Assembly (NCBI RefSeq): GCF_026191115.1
Contig: NZ_JAPHOT010000001.1
Location: forward strand, 3,519,001 to 3,583,000
Reading direction: 5' to 3'
DNA from: Legionella sp. PATHC035
GTDB taxonomy: Bacteria; Pseudomonadota; Gammaproteobacteria; Legionellales; Legionellaceae
DNA length: 64,000 nucleotides
Below are positions 8,438 to 18,427 of the stretch, one piece after another. The notes under the pieces were generated by a model. That model had not been told where the DNA came from. It worked only from the letters and a program-made list of their open reading frames with translations, and did not search any database. A program made the position numbers and the translations under genes. The first letter of the stretch is position 1, and the number at the start of each line of letters is the position of its first letter.

Positions 8438-9240
8438 ATCGAATTGATAAAACTTTGATGCGCCTTAAAGCTCAAGGCAAAAAAATGCTTAGTCCTTATA
8501 TTACAGCTGGAGATCCTTATCCAGAGGCCACGGTTCAACTGATGCATGAGTTGGTACGATCCGGAGCTGATATTATAGAATTGGGTATTCCTTTTTCTGA
8601 CCCCATGGCAGAGGGTCCTGTTATTCAAAGAGCAATGGAGCGTGCACTTGCTCAAGATGTGCATTGCCATACCGTATTGAACATGGTGAAAGAGTTTCGA
8701 CTACAAGATCAAGAAACACCCATTGTTTTAATGGGCTATTTAAATCCGATTGAACATTTGGGTTATGAGCTTTTTGCACAACAGGCAGCAGAAGTGGGTG
8801 TGGATGGAACCATTCTGGTAGATTTACCCCCAGAAGAAAGTGAAGATGTAGCAAAAGTCTGGCAAAAATATGGTTTATACAGTATCTTTCTGTGTTCGCC
8901 TACGACTTCAGATGAGCGAATGGCATTAATTAATCAATATGCCAAAGGATATTTGTACTATGTGTCTTTAAAGGGTGTTACTGGATCGGATCTGGATGTT
9001 TCATCTTTAAAATCGCAATACCAACACCGAAAAACACAAACCACACTTCCTTTAATGGTGGGGTTTGGTATAAAAACACCTGAAATGGCTGCAGAGGTTG
9101 CTAGTTTTGCAGATGGTGTTATTGTGGGGGCAGCCCTCATTACGCGAATTCTGGATGCTTACAATACGAATGATGATATATTGCAAGCGGGAGCAGATTT
9201 AATTTATTCCATGCGACATGCCATGGATGATTTAAAATGA
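8434..9240 (+). CDS. trpA: tryptophan synthase alpha chain
   Basis: A 268-residue TIM barrel that cleaves indole-3-glycerol phosphate and channels indole to TrpB. The catalytic Glu49 is in [11 protein letters not shown]. At the position of the second catalytic acid (Asp60 of the E. coli enzyme, in the motif L-A-D-G) this protein has Glu60 (M-A-E-G). VGFGIKTPE and GVIVGAAL are the phosphate-binding segments. It overlaps trpB by ATGA. trpC, trpD and trpE are not in the window. Apart from Glu60 the protein looks normal and full-length. Confidence 0.97.
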   Translation: MNRIDKTLMRLKAQGKKMLSPYITAGDPYPEATVQLMHELVRSGADIIELGIPFSDPMAEGPVIQRAMERALAQDVHCHTVLNMVKEFRLQDQETPIVLMGYLNPIEHLGYELFAQQAAEVGVDGTILVDLPPEESEDVAKVWQKYGLYSIFLCSPTTSDERMALINQYAKGYLYYVSLKGVTGSDLDVSSLKSQYQHRKTQTTLPLMVGFGIKTPEMAAEVASFADGVIVGAALITRILDAYNTNDDILQAGADLIYSMRHAMDDLK

Positions 9241-9295
9241 TGGCTTTGTGAGTAGGGCTATCATCAATTCGCCATTTTGACCAGGATAGTAGAAT

Positions 9296-10996
9296 GGTCA
9301 ACAGACCCTAATAACTGTGGTGGAAAATCTAATGACAGAAATAACTGAAAAACGAGCTCATTTTATAAGACAACTGATTACTGATGAACTGGCGAGTGGC
9401 AAACATAAGTCTGTAGTGACTCGTTTCCCTCCTGAGCCAAATGGGTATTTGCATGTAGGTCATGCTAAGTCTATATGCTTGAATTTTGGTTTGGCTCAGG
9501 AGTTTAACGGTATTTGTTATTTGCGTTTCGATGACACCAACCCCACTAAAGAGGAAGAAGAGTACGTCAATGCGATTATTGAAGACGTGCGCTGGCTAGG
9601 TTTTGAATGGTATGCAATGACGCATTCTTCAGACTACTACCATGAACTCTATGATTTTGCAGTATTATTAATTAAAAAAGACTTGGCTTATGTTGATAGC
9701 TTAAGCATGGATGAAATTCGAGCTTATCGAGGAACTTTGCAAGAGCCCGGACGCGAAAGTCCTTACAGAAATAGACCAATCGAAGAAAGTTTGGGTTTAT
9801 TTACTCGTATGAAAGCAGGGGAGTTTCCTGATGGCACGCATGTATTAAGAGCAAAAATTGATATGCAATCAGGTAACTTAAATATGCGTGATCCCGTAAT
9901 CTATCGTATTCGACATGCACATCATCAACGTACGGGAGATGAATGGTGTATTTACCCTATGTATGATTACGCTCATCCTATTTCTGATGCGCTAGAAAAA
10001 ATCACTCATTCTTTATGTACATTGGAGTTTCAAGACCATCGCCCACTTTATGATTGGTGTGTTGATAATTTACCTTTACCTGCAAAGCCGATACAAACTG
10101 AGTTTGCTCGCTTAAATTTATCGCACACAGTCACTTCAAAGCGCAAATTACGCACCTTGGTTGAAAAAAAGGCTGTTTCCGGATGGGATGATCCACGTAT
10201 GCCGACAATAAGAGGGATGCGTAAACGGGGTTATCCTGCTGCCGCAATTCGTCAATTTTGTGAAGTCATAGGGATATCACGTAGCGACTCCGTAATTGAT
10301 ATGTCCATACTTGAGGAATGTGTTCGTGCTGAATTAAACAGAACAGCGAAGCGTGCTTTGTGTGTTATGGATCCTATAAAAGTAGTTATAGAAAATTATC
10401 CTGAAGGCAAAGTAGAAATGCTTAAGTCTGCATATAATCAGCAAGATCCAGATGCAGGCGCAAGGGAACTCCCTTTTTCTCGAGAGGTCTTTATTGAGCG
10501 TTCAGACTTTATGGAAGAGCCACCTAAAAAATATTTCCGGCTATCTCCTGGAGCTGAGGTGCGCTTACGTCATGCCTATGTGATTAAATGTCATGAGGTT
10601 GTTCATGATGAACAGGGCAATATTATCGAATTACGTTGTACCTATGATGAAAAAACTTTAGGAAAAAACCCGGAAGATAGAAAAGTAAAAGGGGTCATTC
10701 ATTGGGTATCATGTGCACATGCTTATCCTGTAACTGTACTCGAGTATGACCGCCTATTTAACGATCCTAATCCTGGAAGAGAAGAGGATTTCTTTCAATT
10801 TTTAAATCATGATTCATTGAAAATACAACAAGCCTATTGCGAACCTGCTCTAGCAAATCAGCAATTAGGAGAAGTATTTCAGTTTGAGCGTTTAGGATAC
10901 TATTGTGTTAATGATTTAAAAGAGGGTCGAGTTTGTGCATTTCATCGTGTCGTTGATTTAAAAGATACTTGGGCAAAATAGTAGAGTCTGTTGACC
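9296..10996. repeat. 11-bp inverted pair bracketing glnS
   Basis: GGTCAACAGAC at 9296-9306 and its exact reverse complement GTCTGTTGACC at 10986-10996 lie 25 bases before the glnS start and 5 bases after its stop. Such pairs occur by chance somewhere in 64 kb. The tight placement around one gene is the only reason to list it. Confidence 0.35.
9332..10981 (+). CDS. glnS: glutaminyl-tRNA synthetase
   Basis: A 549-residue class I synthetase charging tRNA-Gln. Visible landmarks are RFPPEPNGYLHVGHAKS (HIGH motif), LRFDDTNP, EWCIYPMYDYAH, LEFQDHRPLYDW and TSKRKL (KMSKS motif), followed by the C-terminal anticodon-binding beta-barrels. The ATG at 9332 is chosen over two GTG codons just upstream, because GGTGGAAA lies at ribosome-site distance from it. 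The gene is monocistronic-looking, between trpA and cysS. Confidence 0.97.
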   Translation: MTEITEKRAHFIRQLITDELASGKHKSVVTRFPPEPNGYLHVGHAKSICLNFGLAQEFNGICYLRFDDTNPTKEEEEYVNAIIEDVRWLGFEWYAMTHSSDYYHELYDFAVLLIKKDLAYVDSLSMDEIRAYRGTLQEPGRESPYRNRPIEESLGLFTRMKAGEFPDGTHVLRAKIDMQSGNLNMRDPVIYRIRHAHHQRTGDEWCIYPMYDYAHPISDALEKITHSLCTLEFQDHRPLYDWCVDNLPLPAKPIQTEFARLNLSHTVTSKRKLRTLVEKKAVSGWDDPRMPTIRGMRKRGYPAAAIRQFCEVIGISRSDSVIDMSILEECVRAELNRTAKRALCVMDPIKVVIENYPEGKVEMLKSAYNQQDPDAGARELPFSREVFIERSDFMEEPPKKYFRLSPGAEVRLRHAYVIKCHEVVHDEQGNIIELRCTYDEKTLGKNPEDRKVKGVIHWVSCAHAYPVTVLEYDRLFNDPNPGREEDFFQFLNHDSLKIQQAYCEPALANQQLGEVFQFERLGYYCVNDLKEGRVCAFHRVVDLKDTWAK

Positions 10997-11023
10997 AAAG
11001 AAGAGTGAGTTTAAATGACGATT

Positions 11024-11100
11024 TAGAGCCCTAAAAACCCAGGTTATCCTGAGAATTACGAGGGATGTGGTCGCAGGATGTTGTCATGGGATTAGGGCCA
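11024..11100. repeat. structured palindromic region upstream of cysS
   Basis: GCCCTAA near 11026 pairs with TTAGGGC near 11092, enclosing a second possible pairing (TATCCTG with CAGGAT) and the segment CGAGGGATGTGG. The layout resembles a worn member of the intergenic palindrome families. It lies in the 160-base glnS-cysS gap and would be in the cysS leader if transcription started upstream. Confidence 0.4.
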
Positions 11101-11142
11101 AGATCGTAGGATTGCCAACAGATTCTAAATGAAGGGGCTGAT

Positions 11143-12504
11143 ATGTTGCATTTATATAATTCTCTAACCAGAACGAAAGAACCATTTGTTTCCATTTCTC
11201 CCGGAAAAATTGGCCTCTATGTTTGTGGTATCACCGTATATGATCGTTGTCATATAGGCCATGCCCGCTCAATGGTTTCTTTTGACGTCATTGTTCGATA
11301 CCTTCGCTCTCAGGGCTATGATGTGAAATACGTACGTAATATTACTGATATTGACGATAAAATTATTGCACGCGCACATGAACGTGCAATACCAATCGAT
11401 GAGTTAACCGCCCAGTATATTGCGGCAATGAATGAGGACACACAAGCTCTAAATATTTTACCTCCGGATGTTGAGCCACGTGCCACGGAACATATCGGCA
11501 GCATCATTCAATTAATCGAGCGGTTGCTTGAGAAGGGCAGTGCATACCTCAGTGATAATGGCGATGTATGCTATCAGGTTGATTCGTTTGCTGACTACGG
11601 TAAATTATCGCACAAAGATCTTGAGGGATTAGTTGCGGGAGCACGAGTAGAAATTGTTAAGGAAAAACGTTCCCCTTTAGATTTCGTTTTATGGAAAAAG
11701 GCAAAACAGGGTGAACCAAGTTGGCCCTCACCATGGGGTGAAGGACGTCCAGGTTGGCATATTGAATGTTCTGCTATGGCTATGAGTGAATTAGGTGAGC
11801 AATTTGATATTCACGGGGGAGGGTTGGATTTACAATTTCCGCATCATGAAAATGAAATCGCACAAAGTGAAGCGGCTACTGAAAAACCTTTTGCAAACTA
11901 TTGGCTGCACGTAGGCATGCTACAGGTTAATAATGAAAAGATGTCTAAATCATTGGGTAATTTTTTTACGATAGCTGACGTTTTAGCCCAACATCATCCT
12001 GAAGTGGTTCGTTATTTCCTTTTAAGTAGCCATTATCGCAGTTCATTGAATTATTCTGAAGAAAATTTAGTCAATGCTAAGAAAGCATTAACGCGCTTAT
12101 ACCAGACCATCAAAGACAGTCACCTCATCGATGGTGAATTAGATAATCATTGGGTCAATGAGTTTAATCAAGCGATGAATGATGATTTTAATACGCCCGT
12201 CGCCCTCTCTGTTCTGTTTCAACTTAGCCATGAAGTCAACAAGAGTCGTTCACCTAATTTGGCGATTACATTGAAGCATTTAGCAGGGGTCATGGGGTTA
12301 TTACAAGAAGATCCTGCATCTTTTTTACAATCTGGGTTTGCTGAAGAAGACAAGACTGAAATTGAAGAATTAATTGCTGAACGGCTTCAAGCTCGTGCTG
12401 ATCGAAATTGGGGGCGTGCTGATCAAATAAGAGCAGACCTCTTAAGTCGAGGAATTGAGTTGGAAGACGGACCGCACGGAACTACTTGGCGTAGGATGGA
12501 ATAA
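11143..12504 (+). CDS. cysS: cysteinyl-tRNA synthetase
   Basis: A 453-residue class I synthetase. It has the zinc-ligand Cys in YVCGITVYD, the HIGH motif in CHIGHARS, further zinc ligands in [10 protein letters not shown] and [10 protein letters not shown], and KMSKSLGN as the KMSKS loop. The helical C-terminal domain ends [16 protein letters not shown], typical of the family. The ATG is preceded by GAAGGGGCTGAT. It converges on the efflux operon, separated by a perfect 12-bp palindrome. Confidence 0.98.
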   Translation: MLHLYNSLTRTKEPFVSISPGKIGLYVCGITVYDRCHIGHARSMVSFDVIVRYLRSQGYDVKYVRNITDIDDKIIARAHERAIPIDELTAQYIAAMNEDTQALNILPPDVEPRATEHIGSIIQLIERLLEKGSAYLSDNGDVCYQVDSFADYGKLSHKDLEGLVAGARVEIVKEKRSPLDFVLWKKAKQGEPSWPSPWGEGRPGWHIECSAMAMSELGEQFDIHGGGLDLQFPHHENEIAQSEAATEKPFANYWLHVGMLQVNNEKMSKSLGNFFTIADVLAQHHPEVVRYFLLSSHYRSSLNYSEENLVNAKKALTRLYQTIKDSHLIDGELDNHWVNEFNQAMNDDFNTPVALSVLFQLSHEVNKSRSPNLAITLKHLAGVMGLLQEDPASFLQSGFAEEDKTEIEELIAERLQARADRNWGRADQIRADLLSRGIELEDGPHGTTWRRME

Positions 12505-12533
12505 GCAGTTTTTTAAATGTTACATCTCATACC

Positions 12534-12565
12534 TAGCTTGGGTTAGTGCAGCTTAACCCAAGCTA
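12534..12565. terminator. perfect 12-bp stem between convergent genes
   Basis: TAGCTTGGGTTA at 12534-12545 pairs perfectly with TAACCCAAGCTA at 12554-12565 around an 8-base loop. It lies between the stops of cysS and the MFS efflux gene. A short T-rich run (TTCTTTTA) follows on the plus strand and an A/T-rich stretch on the other. This suits a bidirectional terminator, and the arms also match the CCCGGGTT-type repeat family. Confidence 0.65.
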
Positions 12566-12573
12566 CAGTTCTT

Positions 12574-14097
12574 TTATGGAATACCTTCATCTAATATTAA
12601 TCGCTTGTCTTTGCTTGCTTGAGTCCTGCTTCTTCTAGTACGTAATAAAAAAATAATAATTAAAAAAAATAATAAAAAAAGAACCATCCACCCCATGAGA
12701 TAAAAACAATCATCCAATGCCAAAGCAGTGGCTTGTCGCGTAAGATAAGCATTTAATTGAGCAGATGCATTTTTTCCTTGAAGATGAAAAAATTCTGCTC
12801 GTTCGAAAAACTGTTGTGTTTCATGGGAAAACGCAGTCAAACGACTTCCCAAGCGAAGATGAAAAAAAACTTCCCGTCTGTGCCATAAAATAGAAAATAA
12901 CGCGACTCCTAAACCACTGCCAAGTAATCTTGAGACGTGGAAGAAACTTATGCTTTCAGCACGCTTTGTCTCAGGAAAGGCGTTTACGGTCATCTGAAAC
13001 AGTGGTGATAAAAACAATGCGAGTCCTATACCGGCTAATACGCGGGAAAAAGCGATCCGCCTAAAATCAATTTCCACATTGAAGTAGGTGGTATAGAAGC
13101 ACGAAATAGCAAAAAAAAGTAAGGCAATGATTAATGGAAAAAATGGGTCATATTGTTTCTTATTGATGAGTACAGGGATCCACCCACAAAATGCCATAGT
13201 TCCAATAATTAGTGCGATCCAATCAGGAGTATAATTAACATAAAGCTTCAACCATAATGACAATAAGATCACCATGCCAAAGTAGAGTGCAAAAAATAAA
13301 ATGATATAGATCATAGCAAGGGAAAAATAAAAATTTTTAAGCAATTTTAAGTCGATGACGGGATGTTGCGCTGAGCAACTCCGTAAAATAAAAAATATAA
13401 AGCTGATAAAACCAGAAATAAGTAAAAAAGTGATTAAAGGAGAGCGAAACCAATCTAACTCCTGGCCAGTTGTTAACGCGCTTAAAATAAAAACCATGCT
13501 GATGCAGTAATAAAAATATCCGAGCGTGTCAAAATAGGTTTTCTTTACTGGTTCGTGATATTTTCTATAGCCATAACCAACATATGCAATAAAAAACAAG
13601 CAAATTGGTATGTTTGAATAAAAAAGAAATCGCCAATCGTAGATGTAAGCAATCCAGGCGCCATATGAAGCACCAAGTACAGGAATGATTGACAGACAAA
13701 TCAACACTAAGGAAACGATAAAGACATTATCTTTATTCTCTGAAAGTAAAGGAATAAGTGTATAGGTAATAAGAAGAAACATTGGTCCTGAAGCAAATCC
13801 TTCTAAAAACCTAAATAAGATAAAAGAAAAAAAATCACTAGCGGTAGCGCATTCCCATGAGAAAAAAGCAGTAAGACTGAGACATACCACATAAAGTTGA
13901 ATGGGGCTTAATCGAGTCACAGCAGGTTTGCCTAACGGCACCCCGAGTAAGTTGCCAATACAAAAGAAACTGACAGTATAAGAGGTCATATAGGGACTAC
14001 CGCCGAGATCACTGACAATATAGAGACCCGCCATTATGGTTAAAGTCAGATTTAGAATTACCGCAGCCAATGATAAGAGTAAAATATAGAGAATCAT
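12574..14097 (-). CDS. DHA2-family (EmrB/QacA-like) drug:H+ antiporter
   Basis: A 507-residue protein of about 14 hydrophobic helices, the topology of the DHA2 drug:proton antiporters of the MFS. It has the YTVSFFCIGNLLGVPLG segment near the motif A position, FRFLEGFASGP (motif B-like, with Arg in helix 4) and LGASYGAWIAY (motif C-like). It ends with a charged cytoplasmic tail. It overlaps the adaptor gene upstream by 4 bases and is last in a three-gene minus-strand operon. Together the three make a pump spanning both membranes. Substrates are unknown. Confidence 0.88.
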   Translation of the reverse strand: MILYILLLSLAAVILNLTLTIMAGLYIVSDLGGSPYMTSYTVSFFCIGNLLGVPLGKPAVTRLSPIQLYVVCLSLTAFFSWECATASDFFSFILFRFLEGFASGPMFLLITYTLIPLLSENKDNVFIVSLVLICLSIIPVLGASYGAWIAYIYDWRFLFYSNIPICLFFIAYVGYGYRKYHEPVKKTYFDTLGYFYYCISMVFILSALTTGQELDWFRSPLITFLLISGFISFIFFILRSCSAQHPVIDLKLLKNFYFSLAMIYIILFFALYFGMVILLSLWLKLYVNYTPDWIALIIGTMAFCGWIPVLINKKQYDPFFPLIIALLFFAISCFYTTYFNVEIDFRRIAFSRVLAGIGLALFLSPLFQMTVNAFPETKRAESISFFHVSRLLGSGLGVALFSILWHRREVFFHLRLGSRLTAFSHETQQFFERAEFFHLQGKNASAQLNAYLTRQATALALDDCFYLMGWMVLFLLFFLIIIFLLRTRRSRTQASKDKRLILDEGIP

Positions 14098-15284
14098 CGC
14101 TCCGTTCCATTTAAGACAGCTTGATTGATCATCAGCGGGGTATTGGCGTATTTCTGAAGATTAGGATCTAAATTACTCTGAATTATATGTGCGATAAGAT
14201 GCTCATTGCCTATTTCTTCTTTTTGGAAAATATCAGTGACGTATTGAGGTGAACCCTTAGTTGACGTGGGTACCAAAGGTCCATTCTGATTGGATAGATT
14301 TGCGGTAACCTCTAGGGAAAGACCAATTCGTAATGGAAATTTTTTTAATTCGTCTTGATTTAAAGCAACACGAACAGGCAATCTTTGTACGATTTTAATC
14401 CAATTACCAGAGAGATTCTCAGGAGGTAATAGTGAAAAAACATTACCCGCGCCTCCTGGTAAACCAACAATTGTTCCGTGGTATACAACACTCGATCCAT
14501 AAAGATCAGAAGTAAAAGTAACGCTTTGACCGATACGCATTTTTTTGAGTTGTGTCTCCTTAAAGTTGGCATTAACCCATACTTGATCCAGAGGAATAAT
14601 GGCCATGAGGGGTTCTTTGGGTGAAATCCACATACCCACTTGAATCGTCCTTTGTGCTACAAGTCCATCTACTGGGGCATAAATTTTACATCGATAGAGC
14701 TGGACCCAGGCATTACGTACCTCTTGTGCAGCGGCTTGAACCCAAGGATGTTCTGCAATCGACGTTCCTTGTACAAAAGCGAGCGCTTTTTGGTAATTGT
14801 TTTTAGCGCTTTTTAATGCGGCTGTCGCGGCTTTAAGATCATCTTGAGCGTTTTGATAGTCTTCCAAAGAAATCGCTTTGGCACCAATGACATCATAACG
14901 ATGTTTGAGGTTTTGCTGGCTTTTTAAGAGTATTGCTTTTCTCACTTCAATTTCTGCAGCCAATACAAATACATCATGGAATGCTTGGCATACATCTCGT
15001 ACTGTTTTGGCAAGTTTCTTTTTTGCTTTTTCTAGAGCGATCAGAGAATCTGTTTCATTTAATGAAACGAGAAGTTGTCCTTTTTTTACTAGAAAACTAT
15101 CATCTGTATAAATGCCTGTGACAAATCCTGGTTTTAATGATTTGATGTAAACCTGATTTCCCTGTACGTAAGCATCATTGGTATAGACTTCGATTCTCCA
15201 TACAAAAAGCCAATACAAAAAAAGGAAAATTAACAGAGCGATGACCATGATTGTAAAATAAAAAGAAGGGGACTTTTTGTTCAT
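14094..15284 (-). CDS. HlyD/EmrA-type membrane fusion protein
   Basis: A 396-residue periplasmic adaptor with a short N-terminus, one transmembrane helix (about residues 9-29) and the typical VYTNDAYVQGNQVYIKS start of the EmrA beta-barrel/lipoyl region. An alpha-helical hairpin spans about 75-190, and the second lipoyl half (IYAPVDGLVAQRTIQVGMWI) leads into the barrel domain. It would bridge the MFS pump and the outer-membrane factor encoded on either side. Both neighbours overlap it by 4 bases, so the trio is almost certainly one transcript. Confidence 0.9.
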   Translation of the reverse strand: MNKKSPSFYFTIMVIALLIFLFLYWLFVWRIEVYTNDAYVQGNQVYIKSLKPGFVTGIYTDDSFLVKKGQLLVSLNETDSLIALEKAKKKLAKTVRDVCQAFHDVFVLAAEIEVRKAILLKSQQNLKHRYDVIGAKAISLEDYQNAQDDLKAATAALKSAKNNYQKALAFVQGTSIAEHPWVQAAAQEVRNAWVQLYRCKIYAPVDGLVAQRTIQVGMWISPKEPLMAIIPLDQVWVNANFKETQLKKMRIGQSVTFTSDLYGSSVVYHGTIVGLPGGAGNVFSLLPPENLSGNWIKIVQRLPVRVALNQDELKKFPLRIGLSLEVTANLSNQNGPLVPTSTKGSPQYVTDIFQKEEIGNEHLIAHIIQSNLDPNLQKYANTPLMINQAVLNGTER

Positions 15285-16744
15285 GAGTTTTTCACCAAGG
15301 GTATGGTATTTTGATAGTAACCTCCTCCCAAAGCTTTGGTTAATTTGATCGAGGCTAGGTATTGGTTATAAAGTAAAGCCACATCAACAAGTTTTTTTTG
15401 AATCACATCTTCTTGGAACAAATACACATCAAGTACACTATCTAAACCTTTTTTCTGGCGCAAATAACTTAACTCATAACGTTGTTTTGCAAACTCAACC
15501 ACTTGATTTTGTTCCTTTTTTTGTTGATAAATGTCTTCGGCAAATGCCAGTACATCAAGAACTTCTTGAGTGCTGTATAGAAGTAAATTATTGTATGCAG
15601 CAATTGCTGCATCAAATTGCGCTTTATTTGCTTTGATATTTGCCCGTATGGCGCCTGCAGTGAAAATAGGTAAATCGAGAGCGGGTCTAAGGGCTGCTGT
15701 CCCACTTGATATATCCAAAAATTTTCTCCATTTGGTACTTTCAAGGCCAACAAGGCCAATTAGGTTTATATTAGGATAATATTCTGCCATAGCTGCCCCT
15801 GTTTTGTAGGCCAAGGCTTTGGCTCGCCAAATTTGCGCCATGAGATCCGGTCTGCGGGCTAAGAAATCTAACGGCAAAATTGGAGGAATTTTTAGCGTTT
15901 TGGGTAATTTGGGAAGCGCTGAGTCAATCAATAGGGGATTATCCGGACTGCGTCCCGCTAAGGTATTAATTAAGTGCTTGTTAGCAGAAAGTTCATCATT
16001 AATGCTCGATAGTAATTTTCGGGCTTCAAGCAATTGTTCTGAAGTTTCTAATGCAGGTATTTTTGAAGAAAGTCCTTTTTTTACTAATAATTTTTGTAAT
16101 GTTGCAATTTTTTGGCGAACATCAATTAACTGCGTGAATAATTTTTTTCGTATAAGATTGGTTTTATATGCAAAAAAAACTTGAGCGATTGCAGTACTGG
16201 TTATTAATTCCACGTCTGCTTCTTCCGCTTCTTGAGCCTTTGCTTCTCCCAGCGATGCGCGGAAAAGATTTCGGTTTTTTCCCCAAAAATCGAAATCATA
16301 ATTAAATGAAAGAGAGAGATCTAAAAGTGTCGCATTCAAAGGAAATCTACGATTGAAAGCGCGATATAATCCGTTTTGGCTTACATATTGTCGGTTTTCA
16401 TCTGCATCAAAAAATATTAAAGGAAATAATAGTGATCGCGTAACCCTTGCTTGCTGCTTTGCAACCGTAACTCGGCTCTTGACCTCTTGAATTGAAGGGT
16501 TATTCATTAACGCTTCTGTAATCAAAGTATTCAAATCAGGCGTATTATAAGCCAACCACCATTGTCTAGTAGGCCATTTTCCTTTGGAAAAAATCGCTTT
16601 TTTTTGCAGGTTTTTTTTAATGGAATGTTCTATATTTGGAACGGGTTTTATATTTTTAACTTGGCTTTGTTGTGGCAGCGAGACAGTGCAGGATGCTAAA
16701 GAGCATAAACTAAAACCAATAAATCCTTTGATCCAAAGCCGCAT
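15281..16744 (-). CDS. NodT-family outer-membrane efflux lipoprotein
   Basis: A TolC-like outer-membrane factor of 487 residues. The N-terminus MRLWIKGFIGF leads to a lipobox SLASC, marking a lipoprotein of the NodT/OprM class. Two OEP repeats are visible, with RPDLMAQIWRAKA and AGAIRANIKANKAQFDAA-type helices. The ATG at 16744 has AGGGA six bases ahead and puts the lipobox close to the start. An ATG nine codons further upstream is less likely. It is the first gene of the efflux operon. Confidence 0.9.
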   Translation of the reverse strand: MRLWIKGFIGFSLCSLASCTVSLPQQSQVKNIKPVPNIEHSIKKNLQKKAIFSKGKWPTRQWWLAYNTPDLNTLITEALMNNPSIQEVKSRVTVAKQQARVTRSLLFPLIFFDADENRQYVSQNGLYRAFNRRFPLNATLLDLSLSFNYDFDFWGKNRNLFRASLGEAKAQEAEEADVELITSTAIAQVFFAYKTNLIRKKLFTQLIDVRQKIATLQKLLVKKGLSSKIPALETSEQLLEARKLLSSINDELSANKHLINTLAGRSPDNPLLIDSALPKLPKTLKIPPILPLDFLARRPDLMAQIWRAKALAYKTGAAMAEYYPNINLIGLVGLESTKWRKFLDISSGTAALRPALDLPIFTAGAIRANIKANKAQFDAAIAAYNNLLLYSTQEVLDVLAFAEDIYQQKKEQNQVVEFAKQRYELSYLRQKKGLDSVLDVYLFQEDVIQKKLVDVALLYNQYLASIKLTKALGGGYYQNTIPLVKNS

Positions 16745-16936
16745 AAGAAGTCCCTGTTTATTTGGCAGCATATCCTAAATATTTAAAAAACAGATCCATA
16801 AACCTGTTCTTAGTATTGAAGCCATCTATATCCTATATAGTAACCATTAGTTTTTGATTTTCATAGGAGTTTTCTATTGATAAATAGGAAATACGTTTTT
16901 CAGTTTATGTTATCTATTTTTCCAAAAATGTATCGA

Positions 16937-18424
16937 CTAACTTTGCGTTGTTACCCGAAGAATTTCGGCAAGGGAAGTGTCTCCGACGAGTACACGCTTA
17001 AATCCATCATCGCGAATACTGGGAGTAGTTGGACGTAGGTAATTTTCCATCGTCTGTAAATGTTCATTGCGGTGGATCATTCCCCTTAAGGTCTCATCAA
17101 TAGGTATCAATTCATAAATCCCAGTTCTCCCCTTGTAGCCTAGATGATTGCAGAAGTCACAGCCTTTTGGTTCAAAAACGTTTGACGTGTCTGCATCAGG
17201 CGCCAGTCCCATCAGTTCTTTTTCATCATCTCTTAATTGATGTGGGGTTTTACATTGGTGACATAATTTTCTGACCAGTCGTTGTGCGATAAGCCCAACA
17301 ATACTTGAAGAGAGGAGAAAGGACTCAACACCCATATCACGTAAACGAGTTAATGCGCCTAGAGCACTGTTTGTATGTAAGGTTGAAAGTACTAAGTGTC
17401 CTGTCAGACTTGCCTGAACTGCAATTTCAGCCGTTTCCAAATCACGAATTTCTCCGATCATGACCACATCTGGATCCTGTCTGAGAATCGCTCTTAAACC
17501 TTTAGCAAAGGTCATTTGTACTTTAGTATTGACCTGAGTTTGGCCAATTCCTTCAAGATCATATTCTATAGGATCCTCAATGGTTAGAATATTACGTGAG
17601 ACCTCATTTAACTCCGTCAACATGGCATATAAGGAAGTAGTTTTACCTGAACCAGTGGGGCCCGTAACTAAAATAATGCCATGCGGCTCAGCGATCATTC
17701 GTCGCATGGCTTTTACGGTTGGTTCAGGCATACCCAAGAGATTTAAATCCAATTGGGCCGCTTGCTTATCCAGAATTCTTAAAACAACACGTTCACCATG
17801 GTTAGAGGGAAGGGTGGAAACCCGAACGTCAATATTATGTCCACCAATACGTAGTGAAATACGACCATCTTGTGGAATACGTTTTTCTGCGATATCCAGT
17901 TTGGCCATAACTTTAACTCTAGAAATCACTAAAGGCGCTATGGCACGTTGAATTTCTAAAACCTCATGTAACACACCGTCAATTCGATTACGTACTAATA
18001 CGCGATCTTCATAAGTTTCGATATGAATATCAGATGCCTTTTGTTTTATTGCTTGAGTAAATAATGCATTCAATAAGCGAATTATTGGTGCATCATCTTG
18101 ATTTTCCAATAAATCTTCACTTACTGGTAGTTGGCTTGCTAGTAACGAAAGATCCATATCATCCTCCATACCGCCGGCCGCTTCTAATATGGATGATTTT
18201 GATTGATAGACATGCGCTAAATGTTGTTGAAAAGCAGATTCATCGACTTGTTTTAAAGTAAACTCACATTGTAATAATCGTTTTATTTCAGCAAGTGCTT
18301 GCAAAGGGGTATTTGGTAAATAATAAACAAGGACATGGTTATCACTCATTTCACTGGCAACAACAATCCCATGGTTTTTTGCAAAACTGTATGGGATTTT
18401 CAGTGATTTATCTTCATGTTCCAT
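16937..18424 (-). CDS. lspE: type II secretion ATPase LspE (GspE)
   Basis: A 495-residue secretion ATPase that powers pseudopilus assembly from the cytoplasmic side. It shows an N1E-type domain, the Walker A GPTGSGKTTS starting at residue 255, an Asp-box region IEDPIEY, Walker B-like DVVMIGEIRD, a His box LVLSTLHTNSA, and the tetra-cysteine zinc loop (CHQC ... CDFC, about 385-435) that separates GspE from many PilT-type ATPases. It starts 3 bases after the lspD stop, so secretin and motor are co-expressed. Other T2SS genes are not in the window; in Legionella the system is split over several loci. Confidence 0.95.
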   Translation of the reverse strand: MEHEDKSLKIPYSFAKNHGIVVASEMSDNHVLVYYLPNTPLQALAEIKRLLQCEFTLKQVDESAFQQHLAHVYQSKSSILEAAGGMEDDMDLSLLASQLPVSEDLLENQDDAPIIRLLNALFTQAIKQKASDIHIETYEDRVLVRNRIDGVLHEVLEIQRAIAPLVISRVKVMAKLDIAEKRIPQDGRISLRIGGHNIDVRVSTLPSNHGERVVLRILDKQAAQLDLNLLGMPEPTVKAMRRMIAEPHGIILVTGPTGSGKTTSLYAMLTELNEVSRNILTIEDPIEYDLEGIGQTQVNTKVQMTFAKGLRAILRQDPDVVMIGEIRDLETAEIAVQASLTGHLVLSTLHTNSALGALTRLRDMGVESFLLSSSIVGLIAQRLVRKLCHQCKTPHQLRDDEKELMGLAPDADTSNVFEPKGCDFCNHLGYKGRTGIYELIPIDETLRGMIHRNEHLQTMENYLRPTTPSIRDDGFKRVLVGDTSLAEILRVTTQS

Positions 18425-18427
18425 AGT

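Noticed and set aside
11024-11142. T-box or amino-acid attenuator ahead of cysS
   Set aside because: No T-box sequence or Cys-rich leader peptide; the pairing looks like a worn intergenic palindrome.
12574-16744. Efflux trio as a type I secretion system
   Set aside because: The inner-membrane component is an MFS antiporter, not an ABC transporter, so this is an EmrAB-type pump.
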